The notes under the pieces were generated by a model, which was given only the letters and a program-made list of their open reading frames with translations, was not told where the DNA came from and ran no database searches. A DNA stretch of 64,000 nt from Burkholderia cenocepacia (GTDB lineage Bacteria > Pseudomonadota > Gammaproteobacteria > Burkholderiales > Burkholderiaceae): contig NZ_UAQZ01000013.1 in assembly GCF_900446215.1 (NCBI RefSeq), positions 124,001-188,000 on the forward strand, read 5' to 3'. The position numbers and the translations under genes were made by a program. Shown in pieces: positions 1 through 7,425 of this stretch (its first letter is position 1; every line of letters begins with the position of its first letter).

Positions 1-510
1 TTCCTGGTTCTGCCCGCCGACGAGCTTGTAAAGCGCGAAGCAAACGCCGAAATATTCGGTGCCGCTTTTCCGGACCGACGAGTCGAAAGTCGCGAACGTG
101 AGTTGCTTCTTCAGCGGCGGGAGGCCATTGCGGCTCCCCGAATCCGGGTTGGGTTCCACCGCGCCATTGCGGACGACGGTGTTGCAGACGAACGGGTTGA
201 ATACCTCGTCGCCTTGATAGCGCGGGATGTTGTAGATGATCACGGCATCGTCGGAGTTGTCGTAGATCGACACGCCGGTGAACTGGACGCGGTCACCCGG
301 ATATGCGGTGATTTCCAGGTCGGCCGTACCCTGCCCCTTGACGCCACGCGCGCCGGTGCAAATCAGGAACTGGCCATTGTGGGCGATGCCCGTCGGCTTG
401 TTCGGATCCTGGCTCGGATTCGGATACGTTTTCTTGACCCATTCCGTATCGATCACCGCGATGATGTTGATGTCCTGTGCGCTCGATGCAAGAGTGACTT
501 CGGTAGCCAT
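1..510 (-). CDS. AidA/PixA family protein (3' end cut by window edge)
   Basis: 170 codons are visible and the frame runs off the left edge, so only the last few residues and the stop are missing (relatives are about 175-190 residues). The N-terminus carries the family signature IIAVIDTEW followed by a YPNPSQDPN loop. Later come ITAYPGD, DDAVIIYNI, FNPFV and FGVCFALYKL, all matched in the two neighbouring paralogues. From knowledge of the family, PixA is a Xenorhabdus inclusion-body protein, and AidA of Burkholderia cenocepacia is quorum-sensing controlled and needed for nematode killing. No signal peptide is visible. The start ATG at 508-510 follows a GGAGA-type ribosome site. It is divergent from the other two copies and shares their upstream region. 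Family assignment is firm; a toxic or inclusion-body role is inferred. Confidence 0.85.
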   Translation of the reverse strand, partial: MATEVTLASSAQDINIIAVIDTEWVKKTYPNPSQDPNKPTGIAHNGQFLICTGARGVKGQGTADLEITAYPGDRVQFTGVSIYDNSDDAVIIYNIPRYQGDEVFNPFVCNTVVRNGAVEPNPDSGSRNGLPPLKKQLTFATFDSSVRKSGTEYFGVCFALYKLVGGQNQE

Positions 511-600
511 GGCTGATCTCCATTCATTAAGCGTTATGAATTTAAATCCGACGACGCGTCATTGGCGCGTCAAGGACAATATCGTCCTCTTCGGCAATCG

Positions 601-703
601 AAATCAATTACAGTCGATTACGCGGCGACGAACGTTTTAATTCACACCTGACAACCCGATTCCAGACCGAAAAAATCCATAAAAATCAATTACAGTCGAT
701 TAC
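601..703. promoter_or_regulatory. Divergent aid promoter region with 21-bp direct repeat
   Basis: The intergenic stretch 511-873 is much more AT-rich than its surroundings and separates divergent AidA/PixA genes. A perfect 21-bp direct repeat lies at 601-621 and 683-703. Each copy contains two half-sites of the form TCRATTAC (TCAATTAC-AG-TCGATTAC) spaced 10 bp start to start, one helical turn. The four half-sites are at 604, 614, 686 and 696. Tandem direct half-sites on one helix face suggest cooperative binding of an activator or repressor. The regulator is unknown. An overlapping ACCTG/CAGGT dyad at 768-778 is too compact for a standard 20-bp LuxR-type box. Confidence 0.6.
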
Positions 704-873
704 ACCGCGACATCGACCCCATCTCGTCCGCGAAAAGCAATTTTCATTAAAATAAATCCCCCATCAAACCTGACAGGTACTAAAACCAATATAAATGGCC
801 AATACTGGAAAAGCGCATCGCCGATGCGCCACGCGCACCGCACGGGCAATTGGCCCACCACGGAGGCATTCCA

Positions 874-1428
874 ATGAAAGTCGATCCGAACAGTATCAAT
901 CTGGAAAAAGCCGCTCAGTCCATTCAAATTCTTGCAGTTATCGACACGAATTACATAAAGAGAAGTCACCCCAATCCGAGCCTGAACGCGCAGAACCCGA
1001 CCAGCATCCCCAGCACTGCGTTGTTCATGCTCAACGGCCACGCGCCCGGCGTGAGCAGTTCGGAGGGAAACGGTAATCTGGGCCTGAAATTGAATGTCGG
1101 CGACAAGGTATCCCTGATGGGGACGTCGCTGGCCGACAATTCCGGAGACGCTGCGCTGATTTACCACGTCCAGCAATACTCGGGCGCTCAGGTGTTCGCT
1201 CCGTTTACCGCGGTGACCATCGAACAGGCTGGCGCGGCGAGCGCTGCCGAAACGCCGGACCTCATCGCGACCTCGGCGCAATCCCAGGTCTTCCAGGCAT
1301 TCGAATCCGTCGCAAAATCCGCCGGATCCGAGTACCTCGCCACGTCTTTTGCGCTTTATACGCGGAGCCAGAACAGGAAATCCTTGTTCGGCTACTTCTT
1401 CTGGGTCTGGCAAGCCGCCGCTGCTTGA
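874..1428 (+). CDS. AidA/PixA family protein, paralogue 2
   Basis: A 184-residue protein starting at ATG 874 with a good GGAGG ribosome site at 862-866. It shares ILAVIDTNYIK, SHPNPSLN, LNVGD, DAALIYHV and FALYTRSQ with its two neighbours, but it is the most diverged of the three. The usual ITAYPGD becomes LKLNVGD, and the central FNPF segment becomes FAPF with an alanine- and glutamate-rich continuation. There is no signal peptide or membrane segment. It ends in an aromatic FFWVWQ tail. The next paralogue follows after 122 bp, so the two probably form one transcript. Family membership is clear; the specific function is not known. Confidence 0.8.
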   Translation: MKVDPNSINLEKAAQSIQILAVIDTNYIKRSHPNPSLNAQNPTSIPSTALFMLNGHAPGVSSSEGNGNLGLKLNVGDKVSLMGTSLADNSGDAALIYHVQQYSGAQVFAPFTAVTIEQAGAASAAETPDLIATSAQSQVFQAFESVAKSAGSEYLATSFALYTRSQNRKSLFGYFFWVWQAAAA

Positions 1429-1550
1429 CGCGAGCGCCGCCGACAACTCGCTCCGAAGCGATACGGGAGCGATTCAAGTCGGCAGATCTTGCGCGGCGCC
1501 CCGGACGGTGCCGCGCCTTTTCCGCGACAAAACCAAAATGGAGCACCCGT

Positions 1551-2105
1551 ATGACAGCCGATCTTGGAAGCCTCACGCTCGACCCGAGCGCGCAGCAAAT
1601 CGACATCCTTGCGGTAATCGACACGGAATACATCAAGTGGAGATACCCGCATCCGAGCAGGCAGCCCGAATTACCGATCTCCGTCGATCACCGCGCCGTG
1701 CGCCTGCTGTATACCGGTGCGCGGGGCGGGTCGATCGGAAACGGCCCGGCCGACCCTGTTCTGACGCTGTATCCGGGCGACACGGTTTCACTGAGGGCAG
1801 TCTCCCTCTATGGGAACGTGGACGACGCGGTGCTGATTTATCAGGTTTCGCACCTGTTCGGCCAGCAGGTATTCAACCCGTTTTCGCAGGACTTCCTCGA
1901 CGTGAACGCCGTGCAACTGAATCCTGAAACGCGCGACGGCCTGCCGCCGATGACGAAGCCGCAGACTTTCGTCAGCATTGGCTCCAAGGCAAGAGAGAGC
2001 GGGATAGAAACGCTTGGCGCGTGCTTCGGGCTCTATACGCTGGAAAGAAGCACCCAGGAGCTGGTCGGATACTACTGGTGGGACTGGTTCGTCACGTGCT
2101 CCTGA
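1551..2105 (+). CDS. AidA/PixA family protein, paralogue 3
   Basis: 184 residues, beginning at ATG 1551 with GGAG about 8 bases upstream. Signatures are ILAVIDTEYIKW, YPHPS, LTLYPGD, DDAVLIYQVS, FNPFSQDF and FGLYTLERS. The RNGLPP segment of the first copy is matched by RDGLPP here, and both are followed by a TF motif. This copy is therefore closer to the gene at the left edge than to its immediate upstream neighbour, so the trio is not a simple recent tandem duplication. It ends in WWDWFVTC. No export signal is visible. Probably co-transcribed with paralogue 2. Confidence 0.82.
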   Translation: MTADLGSLTLDPSAQQIDILAVIDTEYIKWRYPHPSRQPELPISVDHRAVRLLYTGARGGSIGNGPADPVLTLYPGDTVSLRAVSLYGNVDDAVLIYQVSHLFGQQVFNPFSQDFLDVNAVQLNPETRDGLPPMTKPQTFVSIGSKARESGIETLGACFGLYTLERSTQELVGYYWWDWFVTCS

Positions 2106-2263
2106 TATTCGCCTTCCGGCGTTGACGGCTCACCCGTTCCGCGGGCAATAGTCACGAAATGGGCTGGCGGCATGCACGGCATCCGCCAGCATCGGCAGTG
2201 GCGCCGACTCTTTCCGGCCGACATTCGACCTGCTGCCATCGCGGCCGGCGAATACGTCGTCGG

Positions 2264-2359
2264 TCGGGTACCGCGCGGGTGAAGCACGCGCGGTACCCGA
2301 TCTCACGCGTGGTTGCCCCGAGCCGGCACGGATCTCTCGCGACCGAGATCCACGCCGGC
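2264..2359. terminator. Two consecutive strong hairpins after the aid genes
   Basis: The gene-free stretch 2106-2508 holds two inverted repeats in series. The first is a perfect 14-bp stem (2264-2277 with 2287-2300, core CGGGTACCGCGCG) closing a 9-base loop. The second pairs 2322-2336 with 2345-2359, 15 bp with two mismatches, around an 8-base loop. Neither is followed by a T-run, so they may act as transcript ends or mRNA stabilisers rather than classical intrinsic terminators. Nothing else was found in this stretch. Confidence 0.4.
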
Positions 2360-2508
2360 ACTTCACGACTTCCCTCCCCGGCATTCCTGCATGACCGCCG
2401 CCGACGCGCTCGCGAGATGGCCTATTGACCGGAATTTGCCTAAGCTTTGAATTCCGTCCGCCGCGGCACGCGCGGCGCTTCCCGTTCACTCTTCCCCCCG
2501 CCACGCTC

Positions 2509-3303
2509 ATGCAGATCGATCTGAAAGGCAAGACCGCGGTCGTCACCGCTTCCACCGCCGGCATCGGGCTCGCGATCGCCGAAGGACTCGCGCGCGCCGG
2601 TGCGCGCGTCGTCGTCAACGGCCGCAGCGACACGTCGGTGCAATCCGCGCTCGAGAAACTGCGCGACACCGTGCCCGGCGCAAGCTTCGACGGCGTCGCC
2701 GCCGACCTGTCCGATGCGGCCGGCGTCGCGCGTGTCACGCAGCACACGCCGGATGCCGACATTCTCGTCAACAACGCGGGCATCTACGGCCTGAAGCAGT
2801 TCTTCGACATCGACGATGCCGAATGGGAACATTATTTCCAGATCAACGTGATGTCCGGCGTGCGGCTCGCGCGGCATTACCTGAAAGGGATGATCGAACG
2901 CAATGCCGGGCGCATCGTGTTCATTTCGTCGGAATCGGGCCTGAACATTCCCGTCGACATGATTCATTACGGGTTCACGAAAACCGCGCAGTTGTCGATC
3001 GCGCGCGGCCTCGCAAAACTCGCGGCCGGCACCAACGTGACCGTCAATTCGGTGCTGCCGGGGCCGACGATGTCGGAAGGCGTGCGCGCGATGCTGAAAG
3101 CGCAGGCCGACGAAACGGGCCGCAGCATCGACGACGTCGCGGTGGATTTCGTGCGCACCGAGCGCGCGACGTCGATCATCCAGCGGCCGGCGCTGCCCGA
3201 GGAAATCGCGAACCTGGTCGTGTACGTGTGTTCGCCGCTCGCCTCGGCCACGACGGGCGCCGCGCTGCGCGCCGACGGCGGCGTGCTCGATACGATCGCG
3301 TGA
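2509..3303 (+). CDS. SDR family NAD(P)-dependent oxidoreductase
   Basis: 264 residues from ATG 2509. It is a classical short-chain dehydrogenase. The cofactor loop is TASTAGIG in place of the usual TGxxxGIG (Thr retained, first Gly replaced by Ala). NNAGIYG follows, then the catalytic Ser in ISSESG and the YxxxK pair in YGFTK. The C-terminus has the usual GAALRADGG pattern. Substrate cannot be read from the sequence. A longer in-frame start at 2425 exists, but the conserved domain begins only with MQIDLKGK, so the internal ATG is preferred. It stands alone between the aid genes and a convergent lipoprotein gene. Confidence 0.85.
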   Translation: MQIDLKGKTAVVTASTAGIGLAIAEGLARAGARVVVNGRSDTSVQSALEKLRDTVPGASFDGVAADLSDAAGVARVTQHTPDADILVNNAGIYGLKQFFDIDDAEWEHYFQINVMSGVRLARHYLKGMIERNAGRIVFISSESGLNIPVDMIHYGFTKTAQLSIARGLAKLAAGTNVTVNSVLPGPTMSEGVRAMLKAQADETGRSIDDVAVDFVRTERATSIIQRPALPEEIANLVVYVCSPLASATTGAALRADGGVLDTIA

Positions 3304-3341
3304 CGCGTGCGTGACACGCTCGCGCGGCGCAGGCGGCCGCG

Positions 3342-3716
3342 CTAGCGCGATGCGGCCTTGCCCGGCTGGAGCGTGCCCTTGCGGTCGGCGTCCATGCACG
3401 AATCGAAGCCGTACTGCGTGACGACGCCGGCCTTGTCGAACACGACGAAGTACGACCGGTGATCGTTGCCGTGCTCGATGAAATAGTTGTAGCAGACACC
3501 GCTGCCGTTGCGGACCATCCAGACGCTGCGCGGGTTGCCGGCGGCGCGGACGACGTCGGCGCGCGTCGCGCCGTGCCTCGACGCGGCCCGTGCCAGCGGC
3601 GTGCGCGAATACGAAAACGGCAGCCACGAGTCGAACCACGCACAGCCATGCAACATCAGGCAGCTGGCGGCCAGGGACAGCGTCGCTGCGGGACGGGACA
3701 TCGAAATCAATCGCAT
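3342..3716 (-). CDS. Small lipoprotein, possibly BamE/OmlA-like
   Basis: 124 residues with a lipoprotein signal: a basic start, a hydrophobic stretch, then the lipobox-like LMLHGC with the lipidated cysteine around residue 25. After cleavage the mature part contains a GATRADVVRAAGNP segment resembling the helix that opens SmpA/OmlA (BamE-like) domains, then strands with CYNYFIEHG and YFVVFD. A start five codons later (MSRPAATL) is equally possible. It faces the SDR gene convergently. An outer-membrane location is inferred; the BamE-like resemblance is weak. Confidence 0.7.
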   Translation of the reverse strand: MRLISMSRPAATLSLAASCLMLHGCAWFDSWLPFSYSRTPLARAASRHGATRADVVRAAGNPRSVWMVRNGSGVCYNYFIEHGNDHRSYFVVFDKAGVVTQYGFDSCMDADRKGTLQPGKAASR

Positions 3717-3938
3717 GCTCGGGGAATCTGCTGCGCCATGCCGGCGTGATCGAAAGCCCCATGCTACTCGACCTTTGGGTCCGGATCGAAAAGAAATGTA
3801 GAGATCGTTATCCGGATCCCTGCGATCGCAGGCGTCCTCGCCCGCCGAATCGTCAGCGATCGTTGCAGCCGTCACCCGCGTGCGTGTGCATCCGCGTCGT
3901 CGCACCGCTGCGTCGAGCCGACGCCACGGCATGCGCGC

Positions 3939-5009
3939 TCAAGCGATCCATTCGGCCCACAGCATCGTGAGCACCGTCATCAGCGCCGGGCCGACGAACA
4001 GCCCGATCAGGCCGAACGTCTCGGCGCCGCCGAGGATGCCGAACAGCACGAGCAGGAACGGCAGCCGTGTCGAACCGCCGATCAGCACCGGCCGCACGAA
4101 ATGCTCGGCGACGAACACGACGATGAACCCGAGCGCCGCAACCACGACGGCCCACATGGTCGCCCCCTGCACGAACAGCCAGAGCGCCGCGCCGCAGAAC
4201 ACGACCGGCGCGCAGAACGGCAGCATCGCGGCGACCGCCGTGACGAGCCCGAGCAGCGCCGCATGCGGCACGCCCGCGAGCGCATACGCGACGCCGAGCA
4301 GCGCGCCCTCGCCGAGCCCGACGACGACGAGCCCCGTCACCGTGCCGTACACGGCCGCGACCATCCGCTCGATCAGTTCCGCGCCGTTGCGCCCGAACGC
4401 GCGCCGCGCGCCCTGCAGCAACGCACCCGACAGCTTGTGGCCCGCGCGCAGGATCACGAACAGCGTGACGAGCATGAAACCGAATTCGAGCAGCACGTGC
4501 GCGAGCTTCGTGCCGAATTGCCGGCCGAACGCGATGAATTTCTCGCTGTTGACGCCGTGCATCGCGGTGGCCGCATGCAGCGGATGGCCGAGATTGGCCT
4601 GCCACCATTCGGTGATCTGCGCCGCGCCGTACGGCAACCGGCTGACCACGTCCGGCAACGGAATGCCGTTGTCCTGGACCGTGTGCAGCCACTCGCGCAG
4701 GTCATGCGCCTGCGCGATCGCCTGGGTCGTCGCGACCGCCACCGGCAGCACGACGAGCAGCGAAATCGCCGCCGTGATGACGGTCGCGATCAGCGTCGGC
4801 CGGTCGCGGAACAGCCGGTGCGATTCGAAGCGCTTCAGCAGCGGCCACATCGCGATGGCGATCACGCAGGCCCACGCGATGGCGGGAATGAAGTCGCGGA
4901 TCACCCACAGCGCAAGCACCAGCAGCGCCGCATACAACGCGACGCGGGCGATCTGTTGCGCGCGCGGCCGCGCGGCGGAATCGTGAGACGACGGCACATG
5001 TGCGCCCAT
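3939..5009 (-). CDS. AI-2E family transporter (PerM/YdiK-like membrane protein)
   Basis: 356 residues with about seven or eight hydrophobic segments. The first pair spans residues 23-65 (ALYAALLVLALWVIRDFIP, ACVIAIAMWPLL), followed by a long loop and a C-terminal block rich in small and hydrophobic residues (VVGLGEGALLGVAYAL, FGLIGLFVGPALM). This layout and the closing GPALMTVLTMLW region are typical of the AI-2E exporter family. Members export varied substrates and some are Na+/H+ antiporters, so AI-2 export should not be assumed. The gene lies downstream of, and is separated by a terminator from, the old yellow enzyme gene. Confidence 0.85.
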   Translation of the reverse strand: MGAHVPSSHDSAARPRAQQIARVALYAALLVLALWVIRDFIPAIAWACVIAIAMWPLLKRFESHRLFRDRPTLIATVITAAISLLVVLPVAVATTQAIAQAHDLREWLHTVQDNGIPLPDVVSRLPYGAAQITEWWQANLGHPLHAATAMHGVNSEKFIAFGRQFGTKLAHVLLEFGFMLVTLFVILRAGHKLSGALLQGARRAFGRNGAELIERMVAAVYGTVTGLVVVGLGEGALLGVAYALAGVPHAALLGLVTAVAAMLPFCAPVVFCGAALWLFVQGATMWAVVVAALGFIVVFVAEHFVRPVLIGGSTRLPFLLVLFGILGGAETFGLIGLFVGPALMTVLTMLWAEWIA

Positions 5010-5021
5010 GGCACCTCTGTC

Positions 5022-5074
5022 GAAAAGAAAAAATGGCGGTTCGCGCAGGCCATCGGCCTGGACGAACCGCCATT
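5022..5074 (-). terminator. Rho-independent terminator of the OYE/DJ-1 operon
   Basis: A 12-bp perfect stem (AATGGCGGTTCG at 5032-5043 with CGAACCGCCATT at 5063-5074) encloses a second smaller stem (5046-5051 with 5055-5060). On the minus strand it is followed by a run of Ts interrupted by one C (5022-5031). It sits just after the stop of the minus-strand flavoprotein gene. Confidence 0.85.
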
Positions 5075-5147
5075 CTATCCATCGGCGCCCGACCGGCGCC
5101 GCGCGCGATGCGCGGACCGCCGCGGCGCGGCGTCGACGTGTCCCCGC

Positions 5148-6257
5148 TTACGCCACCTTGTCCGCGACCCGGTAGCGTTCGAGCCAGTGCGCGTACGGCG
5201 CGGGCAGCGTCCACGACGGACGCTCGACGCCGAGCTGCTTGGCCGCGTAGTACGGCCAATGCGGATCGGCCAGGTGCGCGCGGCCGACCATCACGAGATC
5301 GAGTTGCTGTTCCGCCACCACGCGGTTCGCCAGTTGCGGCGTGTCGATCCCCCACGCGGACGACACCGGCAGCCCGGCCTCGCGGCGCACGCGCTCGGCG
5401 ATCGGCGCGAGGAACGCCGGGCCCCACGGAATCTGCGCGGTGGGCGTCGAGAAGCCGACCGACACGCTCAGCATGTCGAGCCCTTCCCGCTTCATCCGCT
5501 GCGTGAGCGCGATCGACTCGGCGAGCGTCTCTTCGTCGCGGCCGTCGTATTCGATCACGCCGAGGCGCGCGGTCAGCGGCAGATGCTCGGGCCAGACCTT
5601 GCGAACGGCGGCCAGCGTGTCGACGAGGAAACGGCCGCGGTTTTCGGCCGAACCGCCGTATTCGTCGGTGCGCTGGTTCGAATGCACCGAGAAGAAGCTC
5701 TGGCCGAGATAGCCGTGCGCGAAGTGCAGTTCCAGCCATTCGAAACCGAGGTCGCGTGCGCGCTGCGCCGACGCGACGAAGTCGGCCTGCACGCGGGCGA
5801 TGTCGTCGTGCGTCATTTCACGCGGCACCTTCGGCAGATGCGCGCCGAACGGCACGGCCGACGGCGCGATGGTCTGCCATCCGCGCGGATCGCCGTCGGC
5901 GATATGGTCGTCGCCTTCCCACGGGCGGTTCGCGCTCGCCTTGCGGCCCGCGTGCGCGATCTGGATGCCCGGCACCGCGCCGGCCGCCTTGATCGCCGCG
6001 ACCGACGGCGCGAACGCCTCGGCCTGCACGTCGTTCCACAACCCGGCGCAGCCCGGCGTGATGCGGCCTTCCGGCGACACGGCGGTCGCCTCCGCGATCA
6101 CGAGGCCCGCGCCGCCGCGCGCGATGCCGGCCAGATGCACGTGATGCCAGTCGTTGACGACGCCGTCTTCGGCGACGTACTGGCACATCGGCGGCACCGC
6201 GATGCGGTTGCGCAGCGTGACATCCTTGAGTTTGAACGGTTCGAACAGGGCAGACAT
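5148..6257 (-). CDS. Old yellow enzyme family oxidoreductase (YqjM-type)
   Basis: 369 residues, start ATG 6255-6257 preceded by AAGGAG. It is an FMN TIM-barrel ene-reductase. The N-terminus has PPMCQY, whose Cys is the redox-tuning residue of the YqjM/class II group. GIARGGAGLVIAEATAV follows, then the substrate-binding HAGRKA and the signature HFAHGYLGQSF with SNQRTDEYGGS, and a C-terminal VMVGRAHLADP phosphate-binding segment. Such enzymes reduce alpha,beta-unsaturated carbonyls, quinones and nitro-compounds with NADPH. It lies 141 bp downstream of the DJ-1-like gene in the same direction and ends in a strong terminator, so the two are probably one detoxification operon. Confidence 0.92.
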   Translation of the reverse strand: MSALFEPFKLKDVTLRNRIAVPPMCQYVAEDGVVNDWHHVHLAGIARGGAGLVIAEATAVSPEGRITPGCAGLWNDVQAEAFAPSVAAIKAAGAVPGIQIAHAGRKASANRPWEGDDHIADGDPRGWQTIAPSAVPFGAHLPKVPREMTHDDIARVQADFVASAQRARDLGFEWLELHFAHGYLGQSFFSVHSNQRTDEYGGSAENRGRFLVDTLAAVRKVWPEHLPLTARLGVIEYDGRDEETLAESIALTQRMKREGLDMLSVSVGFSTPTAQIPWGPAFLAPIAERVRREAGLPVSSAWGIDTPQLANRVVAEQQLDLVMVGRAHLADPHWPYYAAKQLGVERPSWTLPAPYAHWLERYRVADKVA

Positions 6258-6398
6258 CCACGACTCCTTTGCTTGGTTCTGCAAAACGGCTGGGAATGCG
6301 CCGCGCGGTGCGCACGACGCAACGATGCGGGCCGCCGGCGGGCCGGCAGCGCCCGGCGACGGCAAGGACGCGGCGCCGGCCCGGCCGGCGCCATGCGG

Positions 6399-7085
6399 TT
6401 AGCGATGGCCGAGCTTCGCGAGCAGCGCCTCGGCCGCGGGCGCCGACGACGCGGGGTTCTGCCCGGTGATCAGCAGCCCGTCGGTGACGACATGCGGCGC
6501 CCAGTCGGCGCTGCGCTCGAATTCGGCGCCGTTGGTCTTCAGCATGTCCTCGACGAGGAACGGCACGACTTCGGTCAGCTCGACGGCCGCCTCCTCGCTG
6601 TTGGTGAATCCCGTCGCGCGCTTGCCGCGCACGACCGATTCGCCGGTCTGCGGGTTCTTCACGTGGCGCAGCACGCCCGGCGCATGGCAGACCGCCGCGA
6701 CCGGCTTGCCGGCCGCGAGCGCGCGCTCGATCAGGCCGATCGAATGCAGATCCTCGGCGAGATCCCACAGCGGGCCATGGCCGCCCGGGTAGAACAGCGC
6801 GTCGTAGTCGTCCGCCGATACCTCGGCCAGCTTGCGCGTCGACGCGAGTTCGGCCTTGGCCGCCGCATCGGCGTCGAAGCGGCGCGTCGCGTCGGTCTGC
6901 GCGGTCGGATCGCTGCTTTTCGGGTCGAGCGGCGGCTGGCCGCCCTTCGGCGACGCCAGCGTCAACTCGACGCCCGCGTCCTTGAACGTGTAGTACGGCG
7001 CGGCCAGTTCCTCGAGCCAGAAGCCGGTCTTCTTGCCGGTGTCGCCGAGCGTGTCGTGCGAGGTCAGGACAACCAGGATCTTCAT
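6399..7085 (-). CDS. Type 1 glutamine amidotransferase-like / DJ-1-PfpI family protein
   Basis: 228 residues from ATG 7083-7085 with an AGGAG site. DJ-1/PfpI fold: KILVVLTSH at the N-terminus, YPGGHGPLWDL, and the nucleophile elbow AAVCHAPGVL with Cys followed by His. Length and the GGHGP motif are close to Hsp31/HchA-type proteins, which are glutathione-independent glyoxalases or deglycase-like enzymes. It is the first gene of a pair with an old yellow enzyme, and two TetR-type operators lie upstream, as in electrophile-responsive nemRA-like systems. Methylglyoxal detoxification is the best inference. Confidence 0.88.
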   Translation of the reverse strand: MKILVVLTSHDTLGDTGKKTGFWLEELAAPYYTFKDAGVELTLASPKGGQPPLDPKSSDPTAQTDATRRFDADAAAKAELASTRKLAEVSADDYDALFYPGGHGPLWDLAEDLHSIGLIERALAAGKPVAAVCHAPGVLRHVKNPQTGESVVRGKRATGFTNSEEAAVELTEVVPFLVEDMLKTNGAEFERSADWAPHVVTDGLLITGQNPASSAPAAEALLAKLGHR

Positions 7086-7209
7086 GATCGGACACTCCTT
7101 CGAAAATGAACGGGGGAACGGGGCCGCACGTCGGCGCGCCACGCCTGTCGGTTAGTCCGCCGGCGCGCGGCAACGTGCGATTCATTCATCCGCATGCGAT
7201 ATACGCCTA

Positions 7210-7229
7210 TTAGACCAGTCGTCTAGAAG
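7210..7229. promoter_or_regulatory. TetR-type operator, proximal copy
   Basis: TTAGACCAGTCGTCTAGAAG, with dyad TAGAC-N5-GTCTA. The first base of the DJ-1-like gene lies about 125 bp downstream on the minus strand. It differs at one base from the distal copy. TAGAC/GTCTA dyads are typical of NemR- and QdoR-like TetR regulators. Confidence 0.65.
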
Positions 7230-7312
7230 CGGCCGAAATAAAACGACGGCGTCCCCTGCTTGAGCCCGCCGGAGACGTCGCCGCACGCTTGAGGACGGAT
7301 GATAGCGCCGGA

Positions 7313-7332
7313 TTAGACCGGTCGTCTAGAAG
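7313..7332. promoter_or_regulatory. TetR-type operator, distal copy
   Basis: TTAGACCGGTCGTCTAGAAG, 103 bp from the proximal copy and identical at 19 of 20 bases. The gene-free stretch 7086-7425 holds only these two sites and a GC hairpin (7368-7375 with 7384-7391) just after the LacI-type gene. No tetR gene is present in the window. Confidence 0.65.
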
Positions 7333-7425
7333 AATGCGCGTTCGCCCCTGCCGTCGTCATGGCCTTTGCGACCGGGGCGCAGTCCGGTCGCGCCCGCCGT
7401 TGCCTCGCCGCCGTCGCCGGGCGGG

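Noticed and set aside
648-665. CTG-N12-CAG as a LuxR/CepR box upstream of the aid genes
   Set aside because: Known boxes have CTG-N10-CAG within a 20-bp dyad; the spacing and flanks here do not fit.
768-778. ACCTG/CAGGT overlapping dyad as quorum-sensing box
   Set aside because: The arms overlap in 11 bp, half the length of a lux-type box.
4101-7109. A 1002-codon open frame on the plus strand
   Set aside because: It runs antisense across the AI-2E, OYE and DJ-1 genes, has Arg/His/Asp-rich composition typical of GC3-biased shadows, and no domain motif.
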